This document shows positions 6,220 through 13,190 of a DNA stretch of 19,028 nt, one piece after another. The DNA is from Ruminococcaceae bacterium UBA2806 (lineage in GTDB: Bacteria; Bacillota; Clostridia; Oscillospirales; Acutalibacteraceae), in contig DEHG01000090.1 of NCBI GenBank assembly GCA_002351795.1, positions 1 to 19,028 on the forward strand. The letters are read 5' to 3'. How positions within the stretch are numbered: position 1 is the stretch's first letter; every line of letters begins with the position of its first letter. The notes below the pieces were generated by a model that saw only the letters and a program-made list of their open reading frames with translations, was not told the origin of the DNA and made no database searches. The position numbers and the translations under genes were made by a program.

Positions 6220-7389
6220 TCATGTGATTTCCGTAATTTTGACATTTTCCACCGCTTCCCTGACGAGAGGTCCATAATCCATCTTATTCTGCTCTGCTAT
6301 TACACTTTTCAGTACAGGTCTTGTTCTCGGGTGTTTCGGAGTAAATACCGTACAGCAATCCTCATAGGGCTGTATTGAAATATCGAATGTATCTATCCGT
6401 CTTGATATCTCTATTATTTCTTCCTTATCCATTCCTATAAGAGGTCTGAATACCGGAATCCCGCAGGCGGCATCCGTACAGGCAATTGCGCCTATCGTCT
6501 GGCTTGCGACCTGACCGAGACTTTCTCCTGTGATCAGAGCCTGACAATCATTTTCAAGAGCTATTTTTTCGGCTATTTCCATCATAAGCCGTCTCATTAT
6601 TATAGTGAAATATTCTTCATGACATTTATCCCTTATCTCCTCCTGGAGCTTTGTAAAGGGAACCGTATACATTGTCATCCTGCCGCTGTAAGCAGAAACC
6701 TTTTCAAGAAGCTGTCTTACCTTTTCCTCAGCTCTTTCGCTTGTATAAGGCGGGCTTGCAAAATGTATTGCTGTAAGCTCTATTCCCCGCTTTGCCATCA
6801 TATATGCGGCTACAGGACTGTCTATACCTCCGGAAATAAGTATCGCTGCCCTGCCTCCCGTTCCAACGGGGATACCGCCTGCGCCCTTTATGACGCCCGC
6901 ATGGATATAGGCGCTGTCGTCTCTTATTTCAACAGTCACAACAGCATCAGGATCATGAACATCTACAGCGACATCGGGATATCTGTCCGCAAGACAGGAG
7001 CCGACCTCTTTTGCTATCTCAGGAGACGTCAGCGGGAATTTTTTATCCGAACGCTTTGCCTCGACCTTAAAGCTTCCTATCCGTGAGAAGGTATCCTCCA
7101 GATAATCGCAGGCTGTCTGCTTTATGCTTTCGATATCCTTTTCGGCTGCAACTGCTCTTGAAAAGGCTGCAATACCGAATATCTTTGAGATACAATCCTC
7201 CGCCTCATCCATATCAATATCATCAAATACAGGGATCACAGTTATTATTGACTGCGAGTTTCTGACCTTGAATGAGCCTATCTTATGCAGACGATGCTTT
7301 ATGCTTTTAATGAGCTTATCTTCAAAGTTTTTCCGGTTAAGACCTTTAAGGACGATCTCACCGAGTTTGATAAGAATGACTTCCTTCAT
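6220..7389 (-). CDS. thiI: tRNA 4-thiouridine synthase ThiI (no rhodanese domain)
   Basis: ThiI adenylates uridine 8 of tRNA and inserts sulfur to form 4-thiouridine; it can also feed sulfur to thiazole synthesis. The 389-residue protein starts at ATG 7389 (MKEVILIKLGEIVLKGLNR), with AAAGGTGA upstream. The open frame runs 49 codons further up, but that part is not ThiI-like. The order is a ferredoxin-like N-terminus, a THUMP domain (about 60-165) and a PP-loop ATPase domain with SGGIDS at 186-191 and GESLGQVASQT at about 288-298. It stops after a PYEDCCTVFTPKHP segment (about 341-354), whose Cys345/346 are near the position of the conserved cysteine of the short form. The C-terminal rhodanese domain of E. 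coli ThiI is absent, as is usual in Firmicutes. A cysteine desulfurase lies 164 bases upstream on the same strand and is the likely sulfur donor. Confidence 0.93.
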   Translation of the reverse strand: MKEVILIKLGEIVLKGLNRKNFEDKLIKSIKHRLHKIGSFKVRNSQSIITVIPVFDDIDMDEAEDCISKIFGIAAFSRAVAAEKDIESIKQTACDYLEDTFSRIGSFKVEAKRSDKKFPLTSPEIAKEVGSCLADRYPDVAVDVHDPDAVVTVEIRDDSAYIHAGVIKGAGGIPVGTGGRAAILISGGIDSPVAAYMMAKRGIELTAIHFASPPYTSERAEEKVRQLLEKVSAYSGRMTMYTVPFTKLQEEIRDKCHEEYFTIIMRRLMMEIAEKIALENDCQALITGESLGQVASQTIGAIACTDAACGIPVFRPLIGMDKEEIIEISRRIDTFDISIQPYEDCCTVFTPKHPRTRPVLKSVIAEQNKMDYGPLVREAVENVKITEIT

Positions 7390-7553
7390 TATTTCACCTT
7401 TCAAATGACAGCAAAGAACCTGTGAAAACTGACTGTGACCGGGTAAAAAAAGCTTTGCCCTGCACAGATAATCTTTCAAAAATAATTCACAGGCACTCTG
7501 CATTACTTTTCTGATAAAAAACCAAATTTCCATCAATTATTCTATCACACTTC

Positions 7554-8684
7554 TCAGCTACTTGCAAGAGTTGAAACAGCGATTTTAAGATTGTTTACAA
7601 TAATATTTGCATCATCTGCGCTGTTTTCGTCAGAAAAGCTTATTCTGAGCGCAGAATCAGCCCTTTTATCGTCATATTTCATTGCTTCAAGGACATGGCT
7701 TTTATGCCCCTTGGCACAGGCGGACCCGCTTGATACGAATATTCCACGCTCTGCAAGGAAATGAAGAAGTGTTTCCGAGCGGAATCCGGGCAGTGAAAAG
7801 TTGATTATATAAGGCAGACAGCCTTCATCGGAATTGAAAACAATACCGTCGATCTCACTAAGCCTTTGCCGGAATATCTTATTGAGCTCCTTTATTTTTT
7901 CACCCTGCTGTCTGTCATAGACCTCGACCGCCCTGCCCATAGCGCATATAAGCGGCGCTGCTTCTGTTCCGGGGCGAAGCTTTCTTTCCTGCATACCGCC
8001 ATAGTGAAGCGGGATTATCCTCACGCCTTTTTTTACATAAAGAGCGCCGACTCCCTTTGGCGCATGGATCTTATGACCGCTGACAGTCATAAGATCAATG
8101 CCTGTCTTTTTTGGTATCACGGGCATTTTCATATATGCCTGAACAGCGTCAACATGAAACAGAGCCGGAGAGCCTGCCGCCGTGATCGCACGTTTCACCG
8201 CAGATATAGGCTGAACAGAACCAAGCTCATTATTCACTGCCATTATGCTGACAAGTATCGTATCCTTTGTGACAGCCTTTTTAATATCCTCTGTCCTTAC
8301 GCACCCGCTTTCATCGGGAGGAAGATATATTACCTCATACCCCTGCTTTTCAAGCTCCTGCATTGCTTCATACACAGACGAATGTTCAATAGCTGTCGTT
8401 ACTATACGTTTCCCCCGCCGCTTCAACGCATTCACTGCGCCGAAAACCGCCGTATTGTTTCCCTCTGTTCCGCCGGATGTAAAATAAATCTCCTCCGGCA
8501 TTGCAGAAACAGACCCGGCTATGATCTTTCGTGCATATTGTATCTCATGCTCCGCTTCAAGCCCCTTTGAATGGAGTGAGGACGGGTTGCCGTAAAACTC
8601 CGTCATCATCTCAAGCGCCTTCTGAGCCGCCTCTTCACAGACCCTTGTAGTAGCGCTGTTATCAAGATATATTTCTTTTTCCAA
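7554..8684 (-). CDS. Cysteine desulfurase, NifS/IscS family
   Basis: PLP enzyme that takes sulfur from L-cysteine as a protein-bound persulfide. The start is TTG 8684, because GGAGG (8697-8693) stands eight bases before it and the protein then begins MEKEIYLDNSATTRV, the normal family start; an upstream ATG at 8783 would add an unrelated 33 residues. The product is 376 residues. Visible motifs are TSGGTEGNN (69-77), HVDAVQ (177-182), SGHKIHAPKG with PLP-binding Lys205, RPGTEAAP (237-244), and SSGSACAKGHKSHVL with active-site Cys323. The loop around the cysteine is short, as in group I (NifS/IscS) enzymes. The gene precedes thiI on the same strand, a pairing known in Firmicutes where a dedicated desulfurase serves ThiI, so tRNA thiolation is the likely role. 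Service to iron-sulfur assembly cannot be excluded. Confidence 0.93.
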   Translation of the reverse strand: MEKEIYLDNSATTRVCEEAAQKALEMMTEFYGNPSSLHSKGLEAEHEIQYARKIIAGSVSAMPEEIYFTSGGTEGNNTAVFGAVNALKRRGKRIVTTAIEHSSVYEAMQELEKQGYEVIYLPPDESGCVRTEDIKKAVTKDTILVSIMAVNNELGSVQPISAVKRAITAAGSPALFHVDAVQAYMKMPVIPKKTGIDLMTVSGHKIHAPKGVGALYVKKGVRIIPLHYGGMQERKLRPGTEAAPLICAMGRAVEVYDRQQGEKIKELNKIFRQRLSEIDGIVFNSDEGCLPYIINFSLPGFRSETLLHFLAERGIFVSSGSACAKGHKSHVLEAMKYDDKRADSALRISFSDENSADDANIIVNNLKIAVSTLASS

Positions 8685-8692
8685 AACACATT

Positions 8693-8697
8693 CCTCC
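8693..8697 (-). promoter_or_regulatory. Ribosome binding site that sets the TTG start of the desulfurase
   Basis: Minus-strand GGAGG, eight bases before TTG 8684. No ATG or GTG in frame is nearby at usable spacing. Confidence 0.75.
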
Positions 8698-8734
8698 GTG
8701 TTAAAAAACGTTTGATTCAAAATGAGTATAAACA

Positions 8735-8747
8735 GCGGAACTTCCGC
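8735..8747. promoter_or_regulatory. Palindrome between the divergent desulfurase and spoVAC genes
   Basis: GCGGAA-C-TTCCGC is a perfect 6-bp-arm palindrome. Minus-strand TATACT (8730-8725) lies just beyond it and could be a -10 box of the desulfurase promoter, with no good -35 box. It is an operator candidate only. Confidence 0.35.
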
Positions 8748-8810
8748 CGATAATAGATCTATGGATATTTTTCGATCCAGCATCTAAAATAATCGAAACG
8801 GGGTCATTAT

Positions 8811-9248
8811 ATGGAACTGACAAAAGGTGAATACGCAAGAATGGTCGACAACGTTACTCCCGGAAGCAAGCTTCTGCGGGACTGCGCCGGAGCATTTCTC
8901 GGCGGCGGTATGATATGTACCATCGGTCAGCTCATTACAGATCTTTATACCTTAACAGGCTTTTCACAAAAAGACGTTGCCTGTCTTACAAGCGTAACAC
9001 TGATATTCCTCGGAACTCTCCTTACATTTTTTGGAGCTTATGACAATATCGCAAAATATGCAGGCGCAGGAACTCTTGTGCCTATAACCGGTTTTGCAAA
9101 CGCTGTAGCCTCACCCGCCATGGAATTCAAAACGGAAGGCTATGTACCCGGAACAGGTACGGGAATGTTTGCCATTGCAGGTCCCGTTATCGCATACGGA
9201 ACAGCCGCTTCCGCTTTATACGGCATTATACTGCTGATAACGGGATAG
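8811..9248 (+). CDS. spoVAC: Stage V sporulation protein AC
   Basis: SpoVAC is a membrane subunit of the SpoVA channel that moves dipicolinic acid and calcium into the forespore and releases them at germination. The 145-residue protein has the family's usual length and conserved phrases: FLGGGMICTIGQLITDLY (about 29-46), a TLIFLGTLLTFFGAYDNI membrane segment, and AGAGTLVPITGFANAVASPA (about 85-104). It also has FKTEGYVPGTGTGMFAIAGP and a final membrane helix. The start is ATG 8811 with a modest GGGG upstream. In most spore formers spoVAC sits directly before spoVAD and spoVAE; here neither follows, so the gene is solitary in this window. It diverges from the desulfurase gene. A sigma-G promoter is expected, but no convincing one could be recognised in the 126-base gap. 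Confidence 0.92.
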   Translation: MELTKGEYARMVDNVTPGSKLLRDCAGAFLGGGMICTIGQLITDLYTLTGFSQKDVACLTSVTLIFLGTLLTFFGAYDNIAKYAGAGTLVPITGFANAVASPAMEFKTEGYVPGTGTGMFAIAGPVIAYGTAASALYGIILLITG

Positions 9249-9357
9249 ATCACAGCTGTATCAGCAAACAACAGATGTCCTGGATCTGATATAAGAACCT
9301 CGCCTTCATCCGCCTGCGGCACATAACTCTTCACCCAAGCAAAAAGGAGACAGGAGT

Positions 9358-9462
9358 ATGATAAGCTATTATCCCCCGTTTTCAGGAAAAGACTGCCGCA
9401 GACGGCGTAAAGGTCAGAGATCCTTCATACAGACAGCCTTCTCTGCTCGTTTGCAGATATGA
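9358..9462 (+). CDS. Possible 34-residue Arg-rich small ORF
   Basis: AAGGAG stands eight bases before an ATG that opens a 34-codon frame (start MISYYPPFSGKDC, then RRRRKGQ, ending in RLQI). It is not similar to anything recognised. Apart from this ORF, the 394-base stretch 9249-9642 holds only the AT-rich control region of the next gene. The good ribosome binding site is the only support; it may be chance or a gene remnant. Confidence 0.25.
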   Translation: MISYYPPFSGKDCRRRRKGQRSFIQTAFSARLQI

Positions 9463-9479
9463 AATCGATCTTTATTATA

Positions 9480-9551
9480 ATACAACTTATTGTATATAAA
9501 TGTCAAAAAAAGACATGTCAATGTAAAAATAATACATTTTTTGTATATAAA
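9480..9551. promoter_or_regulatory. AT-rich control region with dyads and an 11-base direct repeat
   Basis: It contains ATACAA-CTTA-TTGTAT (9480-9495), the palindrome GACATGTC (9512-9519), AATGTA-N7-TACATT (9520-9538), and two exact copies of TTGTATATAAA (9490-9500 and 9541-9551). It lies just upstream of the flavoredoxin promoter. This is typical of a redox- or metal-responsive repressor site, but no known consensus was matched with confidence. Confidence 0.45.
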
Positions 9552-9555
9552 AATA

Positions 9556-9584
9556 TTGTAAATAAGAAAAAAATATGTTATAAT
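9556..9584 (+). promoter_or_regulatory. Sigma-A promoter of the flavoredoxin-rubredoxin gene
   Basis: TTGTAA (9556-9561), a 17-base spacer and a perfect TATAAT (9579-9584), about 58 bases before the start codon. Confidence 0.8.
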
Positions 9585-9642
9585 CAGAATGTTAAATATA
9601 TTTCGGATATGCATTCAGCTTATCAGCGAAAGGAGCTATACT

Positions 9643-10290
9643 ATGTACGACAAAATACTTACATCCTTATCCTACGGTATGTTTGCCGTTGGCGTAAGAG
9701 GGGACAGCGCACCGAATGCCTGCATCGTAAACACCGTTATGCAGATATCATCACTTCCCATGACAATCGCAGTCAGCATCAATCACAACAATTATACTAA
9801 CGAATGTATCAAAAAATACGGTGAGTTTACAGTGAGCGTACTTTCCGAAAACACTTCAGGTACAGCAATAGGAGCTTTGGGCTACACCTCCGGACGTGAT
9901 ACCGATAAGCTTGCCAACGTAAAGTATAAAATGCTCAGAGAAGGTGTTCCTGTTATTCAGGAGAACATCTGCTGCTGGTTCTTATGCAAGGTCGTACATC
10001 AGGTAGAAACTGTCACCCATACAGTATTTATTGCCGAACCCATCGCCGGCAGTGAAAAAATCAAGGACAAACCCATGACCTACGATTATTACCGCAATGT
10101 TATCAAGGGCAAATCTCCGAAATATGCGCCGACCTTTGTTCCCGAGGAAGAAGAAAAGACCGATACATATATCTGCACTATCTGCAAATATGAATACAAT
10201 GACAGTCTTATTCCTTTCGACGAGCTTCCCGATGACTGGGTATGCCCGATATGCGGCGCACCGAAACCGGTATTCAAAAAGGAAACATAA
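9643..10290 (+). CDS. Flavin reductase-like (flavoredoxin) and rubredoxin fusion protein
   Basis: A cytosolic electron-transfer protein of the high-molecular-weight rubredoxin type, in which an FMN-binding flavin reductase domain passes electrons from NAD(P)H to a rubredoxin iron centre. Such proteins reduce flavodiiron proteins or rubrerythrins to remove O2, NO or peroxide in anaerobes. The start is ATG 9643 ([18 protein letters not shown]) with AAAGGAG seven bases before it; an earlier ATG at 9589 lies right after the -10 box. The product is 215 residues. The flavin domain spans about 1-160. The rubredoxin domain (about 175-212) has CTIC (178, 181) and CPICG (201, 204) with the family phrase [11 protein letters not shown]. 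The two cysteine pairs are 20 residues apart, about ten fewer than in free rubredoxins, so a surface loop is missing. It has its own promoter and is probably monocistronic. Confidence 0.9.
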   Translation: MYDKILTSLSYGMFAVGVRGDSAPNACIVNTVMQISSLPMTIAVSINHNNYTNECIKKYGEFTVSVLSENTSGTAIGALGYTSGRDTDKLANVKYKMLREGVPVIQENICCWFLCKVVHQVETVTHTVFIAEPIAGSEKIKDKPMTYDYYRNVIKGKSPKYAPTFVPEEEEKTDTYICTICKYEYNDSLIPFDELPDDWVCPICGAPKPVFKKET

Positions 10291-10325
10291 ACTATTATAA
10301 AAATTGTAGCATATTTCTTTACATA

Positions 10326-10354
10326 TGTCAAGCACACTTGACAAAATTCATAAT
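10326..10354 (+). promoter_or_regulatory. Candidate operator upstream of nadA
   Basis: TGTCAAG-CACA-CTTGACA (10326-10343) is a perfect 7-bp-arm palindrome. It is followed by CATAAT (10349-10354), a usable -10 box, so the palindrome would cover the -35 region. NAD genes of Firmicutes are often controlled by the nicotinate-responsive repressor NiaR. That link is inference from gene identity, not a motif match. Confidence 0.35.
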
Positions 10355-10361
10355 AAACTTG

Positions 10362-10404
10362 TCAGAGACAGCAAATTTCCACAGATAAGAACGGCTGTCT
10401 CTGA
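10362..10404 (+). promoter_or_regulatory. 11-bp hairpin in the nadA leader
   Basis: TCAGAGACAGC (10362-10372) and GCTGTCTCTGA (10394-10404) are perfect inverted repeats with a 21-base loop. It ends 24 bases before the nadA start. It is followed by ATAAAAAATA and not a T-run, so it is a poor terminator for the upstream gene. A 5'-leader structure is possible. Confidence 0.45.
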
Positions 10405-10428
10405 ATAAAAAATACGGAGCGTCTGGTT

Positions 10429-11346
10429 ATGAACATAAGAGAAGTACAAAATGAAATCATCCGCCTGAAAAAAGAAAACGATATCTGCATTTTAGCGCAC
10501 AGCTATCAGAGTCATGACATAATAGAGATCGCTGATTTTACGGGAGATTCCTATGCCCTGAGCAAGCTTGCGGCTAAGGTCCCGAATAAAACCGTCATAA
10601 TGTGCGGCGTAAGATTTATGGCTGAAACAGTAAAAATGCTGTCGCCAGAAAAAAAGGTAATACTATCCTGTCCTCAGGCAGGCTGCCCGATGGCGGAGCA
10701 GATGGATAAGGAGCTTATCGAAGGAATAAAGCCTCAGTTTGAAGGATATACTGTTGTAGCATATATCAATACGACCGCAGAGCTTAAAACGGTATGCGAT
10801 GTCTGCGTTACATCCTCGTCCGCAGTGAAGATAGTAAAAGCAATTGACAACAATAACATTCTTTTCATTCCCGACTGCAACCTCGGAGCATATGTAGCAA
10901 AACAGGTCCCCGAAAAGAATATACGCTTCCTCCAGGGTGGCTGTCCGGTACACGCTGCGGTCACAAAGAAGCACGTTGAAACTGCAAAGGCTCTTCATCC
11001 GGATGCAGAGTTTTTGGTACATCCCGAATGTCGTCCGGAAGTCACCGCAGCAGCGGACTATATAGGCTCAACATCGGGAATAATGGACTATGCAAAAAGC
11101 TCGGATAAAAAGGAATTCATTATCGGAACTGAAAACAGCATTTCGGCACATTTACAGTATGAATGTCCCGACAAAAAATTCTATCCGCTGTCAAAGGAGC
11201 TTATCTGTCCGAATATGAAAGCCACAACTCTTGTGGATGTTCTTGACTGCGTAAAGGGTCAGGGCGGAGAAGAAATCGAAATGAGCGCTGAAATGATCGC
11301 AAGCGCAAGAAAATGTATAGATAAAATGATCGAGCTTGGCGGCTGA
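10429..11346 (+). CDS. nadA: Quinolinate synthase
   Basis: NadA condenses iminoaspartate with dihydroxyacetone phosphate to make quinolinate, the committed precursor of NAD, using an oxygen-sensitive 4Fe-4S cluster. The 305-residue protein has the usual length of the short bacterial form. The three cluster cysteines are visible as C86 in PQAGCPMA, C172 in GGCPVH and C260 in ICPNMK. Other family phrases are ILAHSYQ (21-27), TGDSYALS (38-45) and VHPECRPEV (197-205). The start is ATG 10429; the ribosome binding site is weak (GGAG eleven bases upstream). The partner genes nadB and nadC are not in the window, so nadA stands alone, ended by a strong terminator. The desulfurase about 1.7 kb away could supply cluster sulfur, though there is no operon link. 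Confidence 0.95.
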   Translation: MNIREVQNEIIRLKKENDICILAHSYQSHDIIEIADFTGDSYALSKLAAKVPNKTVIMCGVRFMAETVKMLSPEKKVILSCPQAGCPMAEQMDKELIEGIKPQFEGYTVVAYINTTAELKTVCDVCVTSSSAVKIVKAIDNNNILFIPDCNLGAYVAKQVPEKNIRFLQGGCPVHAAVTKKHVETAKALHPDAEFLVHPECRPEVTAAADYIGSTSGIMDYAKSSDKKEFIIGTENSISAHLQYECPDKKFYPLSKELICPNMKATTLVDVLDCVKGQGGEEIEMSAEMIASARKCIDKMIELGG

Positions 11347-11357
11347 CATTAAAACGG

Positions 11358-11389
11358 CAGGCATGACGGGATACCGTTGTGCCTGTTTT
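11358..11389 (+). terminator. nadA terminator
   Basis: CAGGCATGACGG (11358-11369) pairs with CCGTTGTGCCTG (11374-11385), including two G-U pairs, around a GATA loop, and is followed by TTTT. It lies 12 bases after the nadA stop. Confidence 0.8.
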
Positions 11390-11409
11390 ATAATCAGGAT
11401 GGTGAGAAT

Positions 11410-12246
11410 GTGAGTCAATACGAAAGAATGAAGGCTAAAAACGAATTGCGGAAAACGCACATAAAGCGGGGAGGATCTGCCGGTAAAAACCGCTTTGTAC
11501 CCGAAAGCGAAAGAGGGGCAGGGCTCAGAAACGCTATCGTCATTATGCCTGTCATTATCGTAATTATCATAATTGCAGCGCTGATCGCAGGACTATATCA
11601 GTTCCGCAGCCTGTTCAATGAGGATATGAAGGGCGTCGAACGCAGCCGGGTCACTTCCTCTGACGATACTGCTCTTGAAAACAAGCTTTTACTGACTGTA
11701 AATCCTGAAAATCCCATACCGTCGGATTTCAGGACTGATCTTGTCGATTCAAACGGAATACAGATCGGCCGCACAGCGGAAAAAGATCTCGGAGAAATGC
11801 TTGAAGCCGCAAAAAAAGACGGGCTTTCACTCACTCTTTCAGGGGGATATATTTCAGCCGAACAGCAGCAGGAAATGTTCAGTCAGGAAGTAAGCAGACT
11901 GATGACAAGTGAAGGGCTTACAAACAGCAACGCTATTGAAAAAGCCGAAAAAACCATCCCTGCCGGAGATCACAGCGAAAGGCAGACGGGACTTTTGGTC
12001 ACATTTTCATCAGGCAGCAGAAAGGATTTTTCCGAAACAAAGGAATATCTCTGGCTTATCCGCAACTCTCTGAAATACGGTTTTATACTTCGCTATCCCG
12101 AAGGCCGTGAAAAAGAAACCGGCTTTGCATATGATCCCACCTGTTTCCGTTATGTAGGAAAGGGAAACGCATATAAAATCACAACTCTCAATATGACTCT
12201 TGACGAATACTCGGAATATCTTACCGCCCGTAATGATAAGGAATGA
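11410..12246 (+). CDS. VanY/D-Ala-D-Ala carboxypeptidase-family membrane protein, probably catalytically inactive
   Basis: Active relatives trim D-alanine from peptidoglycan stems using zinc. The chosen start is GTG 11410 (AGGA ten bases upstream); the frame is open back to 11377, but that lies inside the nadA terminator, and ATG 11428 is an alternative. The product is 278 residues: a basic cytosolic start, one membrane helix (about 43-63), then an extracytoplasmic VanY-like domain (about 110-270). The fold is clear from LTLSGGYISAEQQ (141-153), HSERQTGLLVTF (188-199) and GFILRYPEG...YDPTCFRYVG (224-250). The active-site residues are changed: the Arg of SGYRS is Ile148, the zinc His of SEHQTG is Arg191, the zinc Asp of GLAVD is Thr198, and EPWH is DPTC, losing the catalytic Glu (Asp242) and third zinc His (Cys245). 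A structural or peptide-binding role is likelier than catalysis. A bidirectional terminator follows. Confidence 0.82.
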   Translation: MSQYERMKAKNELRKTHIKRGGSAGKNRFVPESERGAGLRNAIVIMPVIIVIIIIAALIAGLYQFRSLFNEDMKGVERSRVTSSDDTALENKLLLTVNPENPIPSDFRTDLVDSNGIQIGRTAEKDLGEMLEAAKKDGLSLTLSGGYISAEQQQEMFSQEVSRLMTSEGLTNSNAIEKAEKTIPAGDHSERQTGLLVTFSSGSRKDFSETKEYLWLIRNSLKYGFILRYPEGREKETGFAYDPTCFRYVGKGNAYKITTLNMTLDEYSEYLTARNDKE

Positions 12247-12287
12247 TGAAGGGCAGGAGAATAGAACAGAACAGACATATAACCATA

Positions 12288-12320
12288 AAGCCGGCAGATC
12301 ATAGTCTGCCGGCTTATAAT
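12288..12320. terminator. Bidirectional terminator between convergent genes
   Basis: AAGCCGGCAGA (12288-12298) and TCTGCCGGCTT (12305-12315) form a perfect 11-bp stem with a 6-base loop. ATAATTTTT follows on the plus strand. It separates the VanY-like gene from the convergent gene ending at 12324. Confidence 0.85.
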
Positions 12321-12323
12321 TTT

Positions 12324-12731
12324 TCATGCAACATCATAAGGATAAATGCTAATTTCTTCCTTGTCAAGAACAAACTTTACAGAATCATAGGCATTAAGAC
12401 CGCTGCCCCTTATTTCAAAACATTCTATCCAGTCTGGCGCAAAGCTTACAACTATACCGCCATGCTCCGCCGTCCAGATTATCCCCTTGAACACAACATT
12501 ACTGTCCAGATCTATGTCTGTATATACAGGCGACTTTGCTCCATCGGGGAGGATCTGCATATCTTCAACACTCAGATCGGGCAGCGATAATTCGCATACA
12601 TACTTCTTCCCTATTTCGGGATCAACTTCCCTTGACATCCATCGTCCCATAAATGAACCGATCTCTGTTTTACCCTTAACAAAAAGCTTACTGTTAAGCT
12701 CTTTTATAATTTCCTCCACCATTATAGTCAA
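12324..12731 (-). CDS. Unrecognised small cytosolic protein
   Basis: A 135-residue protein with no membrane segment or signal peptide and no motif I recognise. It is acidic, starts with a short helix (VEEIIKELNSKLF), and continues as what looks like mostly beta structure (for example the GGIVVSFAPDWIECFEI segment). The start is uncertain. TTG 12731 is favoured because AAGGTG (12746-12741) stands nine bases before it. ATG 12722, three codons in, is 18 bases from that site. The frame continues up to an ATG at 12782 without a ribosome binding site. It is preceded by the terminator of the zinc-ribbon gene, so it needs its own promoter; none was identified in the short AT-rich gap. Confidence 0.7.
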   Translation of the reverse strand: MTIMVEEIIKELNSKLFVKGKTEIGSFMGRWMSREVDPEIGKKYVCELSLPDLSVEDMQILPDGAKSPVYTDIDLDSNVVFKGIIWTAEHGGIVVSFAPDWIECFEIRGSGLNAYDSVKFVLDKEEISIYPYDVA

Positions 12732-12833
12732 CTCAAGCACCACCTTAATTATCATTTGAAAACCCATGACAATAATATACAATACTTTATCCTCTTTTTC
12801 AATCCTTTTTATTAAATTTATTTTAAAAAACGC

Positions 12834-12867
12834 AAAATAAAAAAGCGTCCCGAATCAACGAAACGCT
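12834..12867 (-). terminator. Terminator of the zinc-ribbon gene
   Basis: In minus-strand RNA, AGCGUUUCG (12867-12859) pairs with CGGGACGCU (12852-12844), with two G-U pairs, around a 6-base loop. It is followed at once by TTTTTTATTT (12843-12834). Confidence 0.85.
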
Positions 12868-12896
12868 CTTTCTGATAAATATAAAATGAAACAGGA

Positions 12897-13157
12897 TCAT
12901 TCTGCTTTATTTCTCTCAGCATTCCTCTTTGCAAAACAAGCGCTGCAATAAACAGGACGACCGTCACGGGGTTCAAAACGAACTCTTGCCTCACCGCCGC
13001 AGTCAGCACATACATACACCTTACCCGGACGTCTGCATGACTTGCATCTCTTCGGCTCATTGGTCAGACCCTTTGACGCATAAAACTCCTGCTCTCCTGC
13101 TGTAAAAACAAACTCCTGGCCGCATTCTTTGCAAACTAATGTCTTATCTTCGAACAT
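12897..13157 (-). CDS. Double zinc-ribbon protein (zf-trcl plus CxxC-x17-CxxC)
   Basis: An 86-residue protein made of two four-cysteine zinc ribbons. The first (C9, C12, C38, C41) has the phrase CGQEFVFTAGEQEFYASKGL followed by TNEPKRCKSC, which matches the zf-trcl family. The second (C50, C53, C71, C74) is a CxxC-x17-CxxC ribbon with RPVYCSACF. Such proteins are common in Clostridia but have no established function; binding of nucleic acid or a protein partner is the usual guess. The ATG at 13157 has AGAGG nine bases upstream. It lies downstream of the SigH-like gene, with a tRNA-like element between, and its terminator follows within 30 bases of the stop. Confidence 0.88.
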   Translation of the reverse strand: MFEDKTLVCKECGQEFVFTAGEQEFYASKGLTNEPKRCKSCRRPGKVYVCADCGGEARVRFEPRDGRPVYCSACFAKRNAERNKAE

Positions 13158-13190
13158 TTCATTTACCTCTCTTTGGTATTTTTATTAATT

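Noticed and set aside
6619..7086. Plus-strand open frame (155 codons) opposite thiI
   Set aside because: Shadow of the thiI coding frame with low-quality composition.
7419..7493. Inverted repeat CCTGTGAA/TTCACAGG between the desulfurase gene and thiI
   Set aside because: Arms of 8 bases about 60 bases apart with no T-run; too weak to call.
7390..7536. Upstream extension of ThiI by 49 codons
   Set aside because: The extension is not ThiI-like, and ATG 7389 has a proper ribosome binding site and the normal family start.
7866..8570. Long plus-strand open frame (234 codons) opposite the desulfurase gene
   Set aside because: It is antisense to a clearly coding gene, has an odd composition rich in Arg, Tyr and Cys, and no ribosome binding site.
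8685..8783. Upstream extension of the cysteine desulfurase by 33 codons
   Set aside because: TTG 8684 has GGAGG at ideal spacing and gives the conserved N-terminus; the extension is unrelated.
8755..8810. Sigma-G promoter for spoVAC
   Set aside because: CATCTAA resembles a -10 box, but no -35 element lies at proper spacing.
9140..9334. Minus-strand 64-codon frame opposite the end of spoVAC
   Set aside because: Mostly antisense to spoVAC; no ribosome binding site and no family resemblance.
10326..10343. NiaR operator call
   Set aside because: The regulator fits the pathway, but I could not match its consensus reliably, so it is left as an unnamed palindrome.
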